Source: Phycisphaeraceae bacterium (GTDB lineage Bacteria; Planctomycetota; Phycisphaerae; Phycisphaerales; UBA1924). From it: DNA of 64,000 nt. The stretch lies in the NCBI GenBank assembly GCA_019636535.1, contig JAHBXK010000005.1:62001-126000 (forward strand). The letters are read 5' to 3'. The notes below the pieces were generated by a model that did not search any database, was not told the origin of the DNA, and worked only from the letters and a program-made list of their open reading frames with translations. Made by a program: the position numbers and the translations under genes. How positions within the stretch are numbered: the stretch's first letter is position 1; each line of letters opens with the position of its first letter. Shown here one piece after another: positions 7,549 through 15,580 of this stretch.

Positions 7549-8564
7549 ACCGCCGCCACCACCGCCCCCGCGCTCGCGCCAATCACCTCCCCACCGACCG
7601 GCGCACGCATCCCCGGCAGCGATCCATACAAGTCGTCCGGCCTGCGGTTCTCTCGCGCCGCGATCATCGCCGCCGATCCGCCGATCACCCCCACCGCCGC
7701 CGCCACAATCACCGCGCGCACCACCACCGGCCGCCGCCGAACCCACCCCACCAACTCCAGCCCAAGCCCCAGCGGCGCGCACACCCCGATCACCGCCGCC
7801 CACAACGGCGCCGACGCATACCCGAGCGCCGTCAGCCACATCACCCCGTTCATCGCCGACGCCAGCCCCACCACCAGCCCCGCCACCGGCACGCGCACCA
7901 CCACCAGCCGCATCACCGCGAACACCCCCGCCGCCATCCCCGCCGTCGCCGCGATCTCCACGTGCTTCACATACCGCGAGTAGAACATCCCCGCCATCAA
8001 CACGCCGATCATCACCCCCGCCCCCACCAACCCCGCCAGCGCTGACCACCGTCCCGCTCGCTCGCGCTCCGCGCACGCCGTGCCCCAGTGCGCCACCAGC
8101 CACGGCAGCGCAATCGCAACCACGCTCAGCCCCCACGCCGCCCACACCGGCGCACCAACGTGATACCCCGCGCGCACCGCGTTCCCCAGCGCCAACCACG
8201 CCGCCAACGCCGCAAACCCGACCGCCAGCGCCGCCGCCGTCGCGCGCCCGCCCCATCGCGCCAAGACGCTCCCGCCCGCGCCCGCCGCCGCGGACGCCAT
8301 CAACCCCGCCGCCACCGGCGACAACAGCACGCACCAGAACACCCACTCGTCGTTCAGCACCGGCCGAAAGCCCGGCACCTTCCCCAGCGTCCGCGCAGCG
8401 CCGAACGCCGCAGCACCGCCCAGCGCTGCGCCCGCCACCGGCAGCAGCGCCCGCCGCCAGCCGCTCCAACCGCCCCCGCGCACAACCAGCGCGTGCATCA
8501 CCACCATCACCCCCGCCGCCAGCACGCACACCCCCAGCCGAACCACCATCTCCGTTTCGCTCAT
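7524..8564 (-). CDS. Polytopic membrane protein of unknown function
   Basis: This 346-residue protein is very hydrophobic, with eight or more probable membrane helices (for example LGVCVLAAGVMVVMHALVV, ALLPVAGAALGGAAAFG and ATAAALAVGFAALAAWLAL), and no soluble domain or motif that I recognise. I prefer the start at 8564 (MSETEM); a frame extension to 8615 adds 17 unconvincing residues. It overlaps the convergent ykgJ-like gene at its 3' end by 25 bp. Weak resemblance to a transporter or exporter is possible, but I cannot name a family. Confidence 0.65.
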   Translation of the reverse strand: MSETEMVVRLGVCVLAAGVMVVMHALVVRGGGWSGWRRALLPVAGAALGGAAAFGAARTLGKVPGFRPVLNDEWVFWCVLLSPVAAGLMASAAAGAGGSVLARWGGRATAAALAVGFAALAAWLALGNAVRAGYHVGAPVWAAWGLSVVAIALPWLVAHWGTACAERERAGRWSALAGLVGAGVMIGVLMAGMFYSRYVKHVEIAATAGMAAGVFAVMRLVVVRVPVAGLVVGLASAMNGVMWLTALGYASAPLWAAVIGVCAPLGLGLELVGWVRRRPVVVRAVIVAAAVGVIGGSAAMIAARENRRPDDLYGSLPGMRAPVGGEVIGASAGAVVAAVQMSQASR

Positions 8565-8747
8565 CGCACGCGCTCCAGCAACCCCGCCCAAATCCTCCCC
8601 CCTCCCCTCCCGCAATCAAAAACCGCGGCGCGAACCCACGTGGTCCGCGCCGCGGCGAAGAGGAGACTCCTTACACACATCTACGCACGCCGACGCGGCC
8701 TGTTCGACGCACGCCCTCCCAACCCCCTCACCACGTCAGCCGCCGAC

Positions 8748-9431
8748 TCACCGACGCATGCCCTGCAGCGCCACGATCACCGTCACCTCGTCACCCAGCA
8801 TGCCGTCCTTCACGCCGTACGTCATCCCGAAGTCCGACCGCTTGAACGTGAAAGTCGCCTCAAACCCCGCGCGATACCCCATCCGCGGCCCCCTGTCCCC
8901 GGCACCGATGTGCTCCAGTTTCGCCGTGATCGGCTTGGTCTGCCCTAACAGCGTCAGGTCGCCCACCAGCTCGAAGTGCTCACCCGCCTTGCGAACCTCC
9001 TTCCCCTTGAACGTGATCGTCGGGAACTGCTTGGCGTTGAAAAAGTCCGGGCTCTTCAGGTGGTCGTCCCGCTGCTTGTTGTTGCTGTCGATGCTGTCCG
9101 CCGGGATCGAAACGTCGAACACCGCGCTCGACGGGTTCGCCGGATCGAAGTCGAAAGTGCCCTCAACCTTGTTGAACCGCCCGTAGAAGTTCACCACCCC
9201 CGCGTGCGACACGCGATAGATCACGCTCGAGTGCGACCCGTCCACCGTCAGCGCCCCGCTCGCCGCCGGCGCGCTCGTGGCCGCACCGCCCGCCTGACGC
9301 GCTGAGCCCGATCCCGACCCCGCCCCCGCCCCCGCCAGCAGCGCCCCAGCGCCACCCAACGCCCCAACCGCCCCCACCACCAGCAACGCGCGCGACCAAC
9401 GACCAACACCAACGTTCTCGATGCCCTTCAT
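8748..9431 (-). CDS. YceI-family periplasmic lipid-binding protein
   Basis: This 227-residue protein has an N-terminal membrane segment or signal sequence (ALLVVGAVGALGGAGALL), a Ser/Gly/Ala linker, and a YceI domain: LTVDGSHSSVIYRVSHAGV, FYGRFNKVEGTFDFDPAN, the DDHLKSPDFFNAKQFPTI signature and an LTLLGQTKPI strand. YceI proteins are lipocalin-like barrels that bind isoprenoids or amphiphiles in the periplasm. The start at 9431 has a good ribosome binding site (AGAGGAG). Two palindromes with a TGTTGC core lie upstream, between this gene and dinB. The start at 9686 adds unrelated residues and is rejected. Confidence 0.9.
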   Translation of the reverse strand: MKGIENVGVGRWSRALLVVGAVGALGGAGALLAGAGAGSGSGSARQAGGAATSAPAASGALTVDGSHSSVIYRVSHAGVVNFYGRFNKVEGTFDFDPANPSSAVFDVSIPADSIDSNNKQRDDHLKSPDFFNAKQFPTITFKGKEVRKAGEHFELVGDLTLLGQTKPITAKLEHIGAGDRGPRMGYRAGFEATFTFKRSDFGMTYGVKDGMLGDEVTVIVALQGMRR

Positions 9432-9564
9432 GTGATCGACTCCTCTGCTGTTCAGGTTCCCGTCGCTTCGCAGCCCGCGCTGCGACCTTCCGCGCTGCAA
9501 CGCCGCAGCGCCAGTATCCATGGTTCGCCCATTCCCGCAGCGCCGATGCCCGACGCCCGGAAAC

Positions 9565-9576
9565 TTGTTGCAACAA
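9565..9576. promoter_or_regulatory. Palindrome TTGTTGCAACAA upstream of the YceI gene
   Basis: A perfect 12-bp palindrome lies about 135 bp upstream of the YceI start. It shares the TGTTGC half-site with the 16-bp palindrome at 9658-9673. This is a possible operator; the cognate protein is unknown. Confidence 0.4.
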
Positions 9577-9657
9577 CTACTTCGCCCACCAACCCCGCCC
9601 TGTTCGCTCCCTCCCCCAATTCCTCCCATCCACCCGGCGCAAATCCATGCCCAACAA

Positions 9658-9673
9658 GATGTTGCGCAACATC
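9658..9673. promoter_or_regulatory. 16-bp palindrome with TGTTGC-GCAACA core
   Basis: GATGTTGCGCAACATC is a perfect 16-bp palindrome just past the 3' end of the dinB-like gene and about 230 bp upstream of YceI. It resembles a dimeric repressor site. A shorter copy of its core, GTTGCGCAAC, occurs at 10406-10415 upstream of dinB. No T-run follows, so it is not an intrinsic terminator. Confidence 0.45.
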
Positions 9674-9686
9674 GCCCCCCGCCCAT

Positions 9687-10274
9687 CTACCCCACCCGCT
9701 CCCGCGCCCACAACACATAGTCCGTCGGCTCGGGCTTCACCCCGCACGACGCGATCAGCATCGCGATCTGACCACGGTGATACGTCCCGTGGTTGAACAC
9801 GTGCGTCAGCACCCCTCGCACGCTCGACCGGAACCGCGCCCCATCCTCCGTCCGCGCATACTCGAAAGCGCGCCCCAGTTCCGCCCCGTCCACCAGTTCC
9901 AGATACGCCCCCCACGCAGCATCCTGCCCGGCCAGTTCGCGCTCGTTCCCCTCCATCGTCCCCGCCGGAAAGATCCCCTCCCCCGGCGGGCTCATCAGGT
10001 CCGGCCGCACGCGGTGCAACCAGATCCGCCGGGCCATCAGCACGTGCGCAAACACGTCCACACCGCGCTGCCACGGCGCCGCCAGCGACGCCACACCCAC
10101 CTCCTCCACGTGCTTCCGCGCCCGGGCCAGCCCATCCAGCGCGATCCGGTTCGCCCGGCACTCATACTCGAACAATCCGCGAAAGTGCTCCACCATCGGG
10201 TGCGCTGCCGCCGCCGCTGATGCCGCTGCCGCCGTCGACGCCGCTGACGCTGATACCGCTGCCGCCTCGCTCAT
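9687..10274 (-). CDS. DinB / DUF664-family four-helix protein
   Basis: This 195-residue protein has the DinB fold pattern. A first helix contains HFRGLFEYECRANRIAL, the middle has VFAHVLMARRIWLHRV with its His, and the end has VFNHGTYHRGQIAMLI, supplying the conserved HxxxHxxQ metal site. Such proteins act as bacillithiol, mycothiol or other thiol transferases or as metal-dependent hydrolases; DNA damage control is not implied. The first 25 residues are a low-complexity Ala/Ser stretch (AAAVSASAASTAAAASAAAAA), so translation may instead begin at the Met at residue 27. A restriction-modification island lies upstream. Confidence 0.82.
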   Translation of the reverse strand: MSEAAAVSASAASTAAAASAAAAAHPMVEHFRGLFEYECRANRIALDGLARARKHVEEVGVASLAAPWQRGVDVFAHVLMARRIWLHRVRPDLMSPPGEGIFPAGTMEGNERELAGQDAAWGAYLELVDGAELGRAFEYARTEDGARFRSSVRGVLTHVFNHGTYHRGQIAMLIASCGVKPEPTDYVLWARERVG

Positions 10275-10753
10275 GCCCGCTCACGCTCCTTCCCCGCCCC
10301 GCCCCGCGCCATCCCGCGCCGTCCCGCCCGCTCTTCCGCTCGCCCTCTTCCCCGGCCCCCAACGGGGGCCGCGGCATGTAGCCACGCGGTGGAGCAACGC
10401 GCAGCGTTGCGCAACCCGTGGAAAGAGGTGCTCAATCCCAGACCGCCCCGGCAGGGGCGGAGGATGTTTCCCCTCTTCAAGCCCATGAAATGGGCGCTCC
10501 GAGCGTGTTTCCCACCGCTCGCCTCCTCGCTCGCACATTCTTCCGTTCCCCCTCTTCCCCCGCCCGCAGGGCGGACGACCGTTGCCAGGGGCTCGGCCGA
10601 ATTCGCCGTCAATGCCGTCACTCCAGCCGCGCAACGCGCTGGCTCCCCTCGAACCCTGAACCGAGGCTTCTCGGCAAGCAACAGTGCATACGGTCTGTGG
10701 TCGGTCGCGGGAATCGCGGCCTCCTCCGTAAACGCCCCGAGGTGATCCGACAG
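10275..10753. other. 479-bp intergenic region with hairpin repeats
   Basis: No protein gene is convincing here. The left half carries four compact hairpins, listed separately. The right half (10580-10750) is plain sequence leading to the methyltransferase start, with no obvious promoter. This region is the left border of the less GC-rich island. Confidence 0.5.
10353..10577. repeat. Cluster of short hairpins, REP-like intergenic repeat
   Basis: Four compact inverted repeats follow one another: GGCCCCC-AAC-GGGGGCC near 10354, CCGCCCC-GGCA-GGGGCGG near 10442, GCCCAT-GAA-ATGGGC near 10482, and CCGCCC-GCA-GGGCGG near 10559. The palindrome GTTGCGCAAC lies among them at 10406-10415. Regularly spaced short hairpins without coding potential look like the interspersed REP or BIME-type repeats common in planctomycete intergenic DNA. 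No second full copy occurs in this window, so dispersal is inferred. Confidence 0.45.
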
Positions 10754-11620
10754 ATGCCCGCCACCCACTCTCCCACACGCAACAACGGGGTGTCCGCCGC
10801 CAGTCCGGCGGTTGCCTGCCCCAGAAACACGATTCTGCACGCCGATGCCTTGACGACCCTCGCCGGTCTTCCGAGTGGTTGCATCGATCTCACGGTCTTC
10901 AGCCCGCCGTACGACGGCATCCGCGACTACGGCAAGAACTGGAGTCTGGACTACAAGACACTCGGCACTGACCTCTTCCACGCCACCACCGACGGCGGTG
11001 TCTGCGCTGTGGTGATCGGCGACGGAACCAAGCACTTCGCAAAGTCGCTCACGACATTCCGATGGGCCGTCGACTGGGTCGATCGCGTCGGATGGCGCCT
11101 GTTCGAGTGTTGCATCTACCAGCGGCACGGAAACCCAGGTGCCTGGTGGACGCAACGCTTCCGCGTCGATCACGAGTACATCCTGATCTTCTTTCGCGGC
11201 GAGCGCCCCCGACACTTCGACAAAGGCACGCTCATGGTCCCGTCAAAGCACGCGGGCAAGGTGTACTCGGGTACTGACCGCCTGACCAATGGCGGCTTCA
11301 AGAAGATTGAGCCTAAAGCGGTAAACGACATGAAATGTCGCGGGACGCTTTGGGAGTACGCGACAAGCAACACGGAGGGAAACCGGACGAAGTTGGAGCA
11401 TCCCGCGACGTACCCCGACAAGCTCGCGGAAGACCTGATTATGTGCTTCTCAAAGCCGGGCGATCTCGTGCTGGACCCGATGTGCGGCAGCGGGACAACC
11501 TGTGTCATGGCGGCGAAGAACAAGCGGGACTATCTCGGCATCGAGATCAACGAGGAGTACCACCGCATCGGGCTGAGGCGCATGCAAGAGGAGGTGGCCA
11601 ATGACGTCCGCCTTTTCTGA
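10754..11620 (+). CDS. Beta-class DNA methyltransferase (N4-cytosine or N6-adenine type)
   Basis: This 288-residue enzyme transfers a methyl group from S-adenosylmethionine to a base in a specific DNA site. The catalytic motif IV FSPPYDGIRDYG is at residues about 49-60, and the SAM-binding motif I DPMCGSGTT at 241-249. This IV-then-I order defines the beta class. The S-P-P-Y form is more usual for N4-cytosine methylases, but N6-adenine is not excluded. The start is the ATG at 10754, since the upstream frame shows no similarity. The gene overlaps the next by 20 bp, and its base composition is less GC-rich than its neighbours. It is the modification part of a probable restriction-modification system of unknown specificity. 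Confidence 0.9.
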   Translation: MPATHSPTRNNGVSAASPAVACPRNTILHADALTTLAGLPSGCIDLTVFSPPYDGIRDYGKNWSLDYKTLGTDLFHATTDGGVCAVVIGDGTKHFAKSLTTFRWAVDWVDRVGWRLFECCIYQRHGNPGAWWTQRFRVDHEYILIFFRGERPRHFDKGTLMVPSKHAGKVYSGTDRLTNGGFKKIEPKAVNDMKCRGTLWEYATSNTEGNRTKLEHPATYPDKLAEDLIMCFSKPGDLVLDPMCGSGTTCVMAAKNKRDYLGIEINEEYHRIGLRRMQEEVANDVRLF

Positions 11621-12257
11621 GGACATCGCCAAAGCCAAGAAAGCACTTGCTACGCTTCCCCGCGTGTGGGAGGGCAAGAAGTCGGTTCTTGAGCTCAAGG
11701 CCGCCGATTACAACTGGCGGCAAATGGAATGGTGGGCGTTCTATTTCGAGCATCTCTGCCATAAGCGGCTTGATGGCGTTTTCCAGATTCCCGGCGAGCG
11801 GTTTGGTACCGTTGGCTTCGACCTCAAAGGCTGCGTCAACTGGGACATGAAAGCGAAGGCGATCAAGTCCGACGATCACAAGTGCATCTTGAACGATTGC
11901 AGCGCGATCGACCAGACGATTGCCAAATACGGGGAGCACGGCGTTCTGATCGCGCTCTGTGACGTTGAGTACAACGACGTAAACCGCACGTTCCAGCAGT
12001 GGCACAGCGAGCTCAAGGGCGGCTTGTCGGCCTATGAGAAGGAACGCCGCACCCGTACCGAAGTCTCGCGCTACCGCAAGACCAAGGCCGAACTGGCCGA
12101 ACTGCTCTTTCTTCGGTTCGACAAGGCGGCGGTGAGCCGCATGGGCTGCATGAACCAAGGCCGGAACTCGAACGGCGCGCCGCGACCTCCAAAGTACATG
12201 CTGGACTTAGAGGACCTTCACGGCATTCTCGTTGATCGCATCACGTTCAGCAAGTGA
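11601..12257 (+). CDS. Putative restriction endonuclease, methyltransferase partner
   Basis: This 218-residue protein starts inside the 3' end of the methyltransferase gene, in another frame, so the two are translationally coupled. I do not recognise a named family. Residues about 65-85 (GFDLKGCVNWDMKAKAI) resemble a PD-(D/E)XK nuclease core, with the first Asp in GFD and D-x-K in WDMK. The N-terminus is rich in aromatic residues (NWRQMEWWAFYFEHLC) and the C-terminus is basic. Position directly after a beta-class methylase is typical for a type II restriction enzyme. Codon use is less GC-biased than the surroundings. The nuclease call is inference from context and a weak motif. Confidence 0.6.
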   Translation: MTSAFSEDIAKAKKALATLPRVWEGKKSVLELKAADYNWRQMEWWAFYFEHLCHKRLDGVFQIPGERFGTVGFDLKGCVNWDMKAKAIKSDDHKCILNDCSAIDQTIAKYGEHGVLIALCDVEYNDVNRTFQQWHSELKGGLSAYEKERRTRTEVSRYRKTKAELAELLFLRFDKAAVSRMGCMNQGRNSNGAPRPPKYMLDLEDLHGILVDRITFSK

Positions 12258-12311
12258 CTCGTCAAGACGCCATCCGAGAGAATGTGGTCAGGCCAAATCG
12301 CCGAGGAACCG

Positions 12312-12848
12312 ATGGATGCAATCAATATCAGTGGCTACCTGACAGAAGACAAGTTGGCGAGCGTGCTCCAGGTTCTGCTCGGGTCGCGCTGGCTCGGTCG
12401 TCAAGTCAAGTCCGGAAAGGGCAAGAGCACATGGGACATGGCCTACGTGATCGACGGAGTGACGACCGCCGTCGAGTATGATGGTGACGACCACTACTGC
12501 AACACCCTGAAGATCAAAGCAGACCGCGAGAAGACCGCATTTGCAGCCGCCAACGCGATACAATTGATACGTATCCCATTTTGGGTTCAGTTAACCAAAT
12601 CGACGCTGGTCCACTATTTTCAGATTCACGCGGACATCGTGCAAACGTTTTCCCACGGATTTATTACAACCAAGTGTTTCCCTGCTTCCTTCTGTGAACT
12701 TGGCATCGACCGCTTTCGTGCGGAGCTTTTGTCCCTGCCATCGGACGTGAAGGCCGAGGTCGTCAAGTCGCTCAAGGACCGTGTAGTGGAACACGGCGCG
12801 GAGTATGTGCTTCCGTCCTCCCTTCGATCTCTGGTCGATCGCCAGTAA
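12312..12848 (+). CDS. Small nuclease-like protein, Vsr/DUF559-like PD-(D/E)XK fold
   Basis: This 178-residue protein follows the putative endonuclease by 54 bp. WDMAYVIDGVTTAVEYDGDDHY, written here in two parts as WDMAYVIDG and AVEYDGDDHY, then KADREKTAFAAANAIQLIRIPFW, matches the D...ExDGxxH...DxxK...RI pattern of Vsr and DUF559-type nucleases. The start at 12312 is preceded by GAGGAA; an upstream ATG at 12282 is less likely. It could be a nicking (Vsr-like) repair enzyme, a second subunit of a heterodimeric endonuclease, or the main endonuclease itself. The 12541-12680 segment is notably AT-rich for this genome, which supports horizontal transfer. Confidence 0.6.
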   Translation: MDAINISGYLTEDKLASVLQVLLGSRWLGRQVKSGKGKSTWDMAYVIDGVTTAVEYDGDDHYCNTLKIKADREKTAFAAANAIQLIRIPFWVQLTKSTLVHYFQIHADIVQTFSHGFITTKCFPASFCELGIDRFRAELLSLPSDVKAEVVKSLKDRVVEHGAEYVLPSSLRSLVDRQ

Positions 12849-13185
12849 GCAGTCCGTGACTATTCCATCGCAGCAAAGTCTTACGCCACCCTCGCCGTCT
12901 TGACTTCCGGCCGCGGCCACCTTTCGCCGCGGTACTGACCTCGAGGACCATGTACACGACGGCTTTGCCGCCCTCACCGGAGCGGGCTGGCTTCGCCCTC
13001 ATCCTCTTCCATCGCTCCACGACCGCGGCGGGAACGGGCAAAAAAACGCTCGCGGGGCAAAGCGTCAAAAAGACCCCGTAACTTCCCACCCCCAATCGTC
13101 TTACGCGATCTCACAATCCCTGATCCACCCCCTTGACTGATCGTTCAATTGCCTGTACCTTGCCCACACCCAATCACCCCCCTCC
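12849..13185. other. Intergenic region between the island and tetR
   Basis: No gene is apparent in 337 bp. The left part is GC-rich without clear structure. The right end holds the tetR promoter and operator, listed separately. Confidence 0.5.
13133..13161 (+). promoter_or_regulatory. tetR promoter with overlapping TetR-type operator
   Basis: TTGACT (13133-13138) and TACCTT (13156-13161) are separated by 17 bp, a good vegetative promoter. The -35 lies in the imperfect palindrome TTGACTGATCGTTCAA (13133-13148; TTGA...GATC...TCAA, 12 of 16 bases symmetric), a typical TetR-family operator. Autorepression by the downstream tetR product is likely. The distance to the ATG at 13186 is 24 bp. Confidence 0.65.
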
Positions 13186-13902
13186 ATGCCGCAGCCCATC
13201 CCAACCAACACCACCAGCCCGACCCACACCACCCCCGGCCAACCCGCCGCCGCCACCCTCCCACTCCACCCAGACCCCGCCTCGCTCCCCAGCAAAGAAC
13301 GCATCCTCCACGCCGCGCGCCGGCTCTTCCACGAACAGGGCTTCCACGCCACCGGCATGTCCACCATCCTCCGAGAGGCCGACGTCAACTCCGGAACCCT
13401 CTACCACTTCTTCCCCGGCAAGTCCGCCCTCCTCGTCGGTGTCCTCCAGTTGTACACCGCCCTCCTCCGGCCCATCATCATCGACCCCGTTGAGGCCCGC
13501 TCCGCCGACCCCGTCGAGCGCATCTTCATCCTCCTCGAAAACTACCGCGACGGCATGGCCGCCCAGGACTTCCGCATGGGCTGCCCCATCGGCAACCTCG
13601 CCCTCGAAGTCGCCGACGATGACCCCCAGGCGCGCGAATGGATCGCGCGCAACTTCGACGGCTGGACCGCCGCCGTCCGCGAATGGCTCGAACAGGCCCG
13701 CCCACGCTTCAAGCCCGACGCCGACCTCGACGGCCTCGCCAACTTCATCCTCACCGTCATGGAAGGCGGCCTCATGCAGGCCCGCGCACTCAAGTCCCGC
13801 GCACCCATCGACCACGCCATCGACCAACTCCGCGCATACGTCAACCTCCTCATCATCGCTCCCGCGTCACACGCTCCGCCACCCAACCCCACCCACACCT
13901 GA
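13186..13902 (+). CDS. TetR-family transcriptional regulator
   Basis: This 238-residue DNA-binding protein has a Pro/Thr-rich N-terminal tail of about 35 residues, then the TetR helix-turn-helix: RILHAARRLFHEQGFHATGM, followed by STILREADVNSGTLYHFFPGK. The ligand domain carries MGCPIGNLALEVAD, found in TetR proteins that respond to small organic or electrophilic compounds. It heads a group with a DUF1761 membrane protein and an SRPBCC protein, probably the genes it controls together with itself through the operator overlapping its promoter. The inducer is unknown. Confidence 0.9.
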   Translation: MPQPIPTNTTSPTHTTPGQPAAATLPLHPDPASLPSKERILHAARRLFHEQGFHATGMSTILREADVNSGTLYHFFPGKSALLVGVLQLYTALLRPIIIDPVEARSADPVERIFILLENYRDGMAAQDFRMGCPIGNLALEVADDDPQAREWIARNFDGWTAAVREWLEQARPRFKPDADLDGLANFILTVMEGGLMQARALKSRAPIDHAIDQLRAYVNLLIIAPASHAPPPNPTHT

Positions 13903-13976
13903 TCGCGCCCCCGCCCCCCTCACCCCCCCGCGCCATCCGCACACCACACGCGCACCAACACCCACAGGAGCCCCAC

Positions 13977-14399
13977 ATGCTCGAAGCACTCCAGAACATC
14001 AATTGGCTCGCCGTCCTCGTCGCAGCGCTCGCCACCTTCTTCCTCGGTGGCGTCTGGTACACCCTCCTCGGCAAGGTCTGGCAGGCCGCCCACGGCTACA
14101 CCGATGCCGACGTCACCAACATGAAGGCGCTCCGACCGCCCCCCGTCTTCTTCGGTGGCATGATCGTCTCCTACGCGATCATGGCCGTCGCCGTTGCGCT
14201 CCTCTTCTCCTGGCTCGGCGTCGGATGCGTCGTCACCGGCCTGCAGACCGGCTTCCTCCTCTGGCTCGGTGTGGCGCTCCCCATCGGCGTCACCTCCTGG
14301 CTCGCCTCATCCAAGAAGTTCACCGCCACCGCCATCGACCTCGCGTACCAACTCGCCTTCCTCCTCATGACCGGCGCCATCCTCGGCGCGTGGCGCTGA
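13977..14399 (+). CDS. DUF1761-family membrane protein
   Basis: This 140-residue protein has four probable membrane helices and the DUF1761 pattern: an N-terminal INWLAVLVAALATFFLGGVWY, split here as INWLAVLVAALA and TFFLGGVWYTLLGKVW, and a C-terminal AYQLAFLLMTGAILGAW. The ATG at 13977 has a clear ribosome binding site (CAGGAG). The family is uncharacterised and is often found beside TetR regulators and SRPBCC proteins, as here. It lies 74 bp after tetR and 64 bp before the SRPBCC gene, so one regulated transcript is likely. Confidence 0.85.
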   Translation: MLEALQNINWLAVLVAALATFFLGGVWYTLLGKVWQAAHGYTDADVTNMKALRPPPVFFGGMIVSYAIMAVAVALLFSWLGVGCVVTGLQTGFLLWLGVALPIGVTSWLASSKKFTATAIDLAYQLAFLLMTGAILGAWR

Positions 14400-14463
14400 G
14401 CCGCCGACGCCGCGCAAGCTCGCACGCCCACACACGCCCGCGACCCGCACGGAGTCACACACC

Positions 14464-15570
14464 ATGCTCAAACTCCTCCCCCTCCTCTCCGCCCTCTCGC
14501 TCCTCATCGTCCACGCGCAACACGCCCCCGCCGCCGCTGCGCACGAACCACCCGATCCCACACCCACCCCAGCGCACAACGCCGCGAACAACGCCGCGCA
14601 CACCCCCGATTCACCCCTCATCCACGAGGGCGTCATCGCGGCCCCCATCGACCGCGTCTGGGCCGTCCTCAGCACGCCCGAAGGCTACAAGGCCTGGGGC
14701 GTGGCGCAGTGTGAGATGGACTTCCGCGTTGGGGGCCTCATCCGCACCCACTACAACCCCAAGGGCGTCATCGGCGATCAGGGCACCATCGAGCAGCAGA
14801 TCCTCGCCTTCGAGCCCGGCCGCATGCTCGCCATCCGCATCCACAAAGTCCCGAGCGGCTTCCCCTTCCCCGATGAAGTCTGGCGGAACACCTGGAGCGT
14901 CTTCACGCTCACCGACCTCGGCAACAACCGCACCCACCTCCGCATCGCCGGCTGCGGCTACGACAACCGCCCCGAATCGCAGGCCATGCGCAACTTCTTC
15001 AAGACCGGAAACGCCGCGAGCATCCAGATGCTGCAATCACGCTTCGATCCGAACGCCGCCAAGCCCGACCTCTCCAAGGCCCACGACGAAGGCCCCCTCG
15101 CGCCGATCTCCATCACCGAGACCGTCCCCGCCCCGCGCGCAGCGGTCTGGCAGGCGCTCACCACCTCCGAAGGTTGGAAGTCCTTCCTCGGCATCGAATC
15201 CAACATCGACCTCCGCCCCGGCGGGCCGATGGAACTCTTCTTCGCCCCCGATGCACCCGAAGGCCAGCGCGGCAGCGAAGGCTGCGTCTTCCTCTCCTTC
15301 CTCCCCGACCAGATGCTCTCCTTCACCTGGAACGCCCCGCCCACGCTCCCGCACGCCCGCGCTGAGAGAACCTGGGTCGTCCTCCAACTCGAATCCGTCT
15401 CCCCAACCTCCACGCGCATCCGCCTCGACCACCTCGGCTTCGCCGAACTCGCTGCGCAACACCCGACCCGCGCCGATCTGCTCGCCGAACTCCCCCAAAC
15501 CCGCGCCTACTTCGCCCGCGCCTGGCCCGGTGTCCTCACAAAACTCAAGTTGCACTTCACGCAGCAGTAA
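14464..15570 (+). CDS. Exported protein with two SRPBCC (AHSA1-like) domains
   Basis: This 368-residue protein begins with a signal peptide (LLPLLSALSLLIVHAQHAPA), so it acts outside the cytoplasm. A Pro/Ala/Asn linker leads to two START-like AHSA1 domains: one at about residues 55-185 (IAAPIDRVWAVLSTPEGYKAWG) and one at about 215-360 (ETVPAPRAAVWQALTTSEGW). Such domains bind hydrophobic ligands; most AHSA1 proteins are cytosolic and single-domain, so the exported tandem form is unusual. It is the last gene of the tetR-led group and ends 10 bp from the convergent tsaB gene. Confidence 0.85.
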   Translation: MLKLLPLLSALSLLIVHAQHAPAAAAHEPPDPTPTPAHNAANNAAHTPDSPLIHEGVIAAPIDRVWAVLSTPEGYKAWGVAQCEMDFRVGGLIRTHYNPKGVIGDQGTIEQQILAFEPGRMLAIRIHKVPSGFPFPDEVWRNTWSVFTLTDLGNNRTHLRIAGCGYDNRPESQAMRNFFKTGNAASIQMLQSRFDPNAAKPDLSKAHDEGPLAPISITETVPAPRAAVWQALTTSEGWKSFLGIESNIDLRPGGPMELFFAPDAPEGQRGSEGCVFLSFLPDQMLSFTWNAPPTLPHARAERTWVVLQLESVSPTSTRIRLDHLGFAELAAQHPTRADLLAELPQTRAYFARAWPGVLTKLKLHFTQQ

Positions 15571-15580
15571 TGCTGAACAC

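Noticed and set aside
5716-8619. A 967-codon minus-strand frame opposite the phosphatase and YkgJ genes
   Set aside because: Its translation is Gly/Ala/Val/Glu-rich without domains, while the plus-strand genes have clear motifs.
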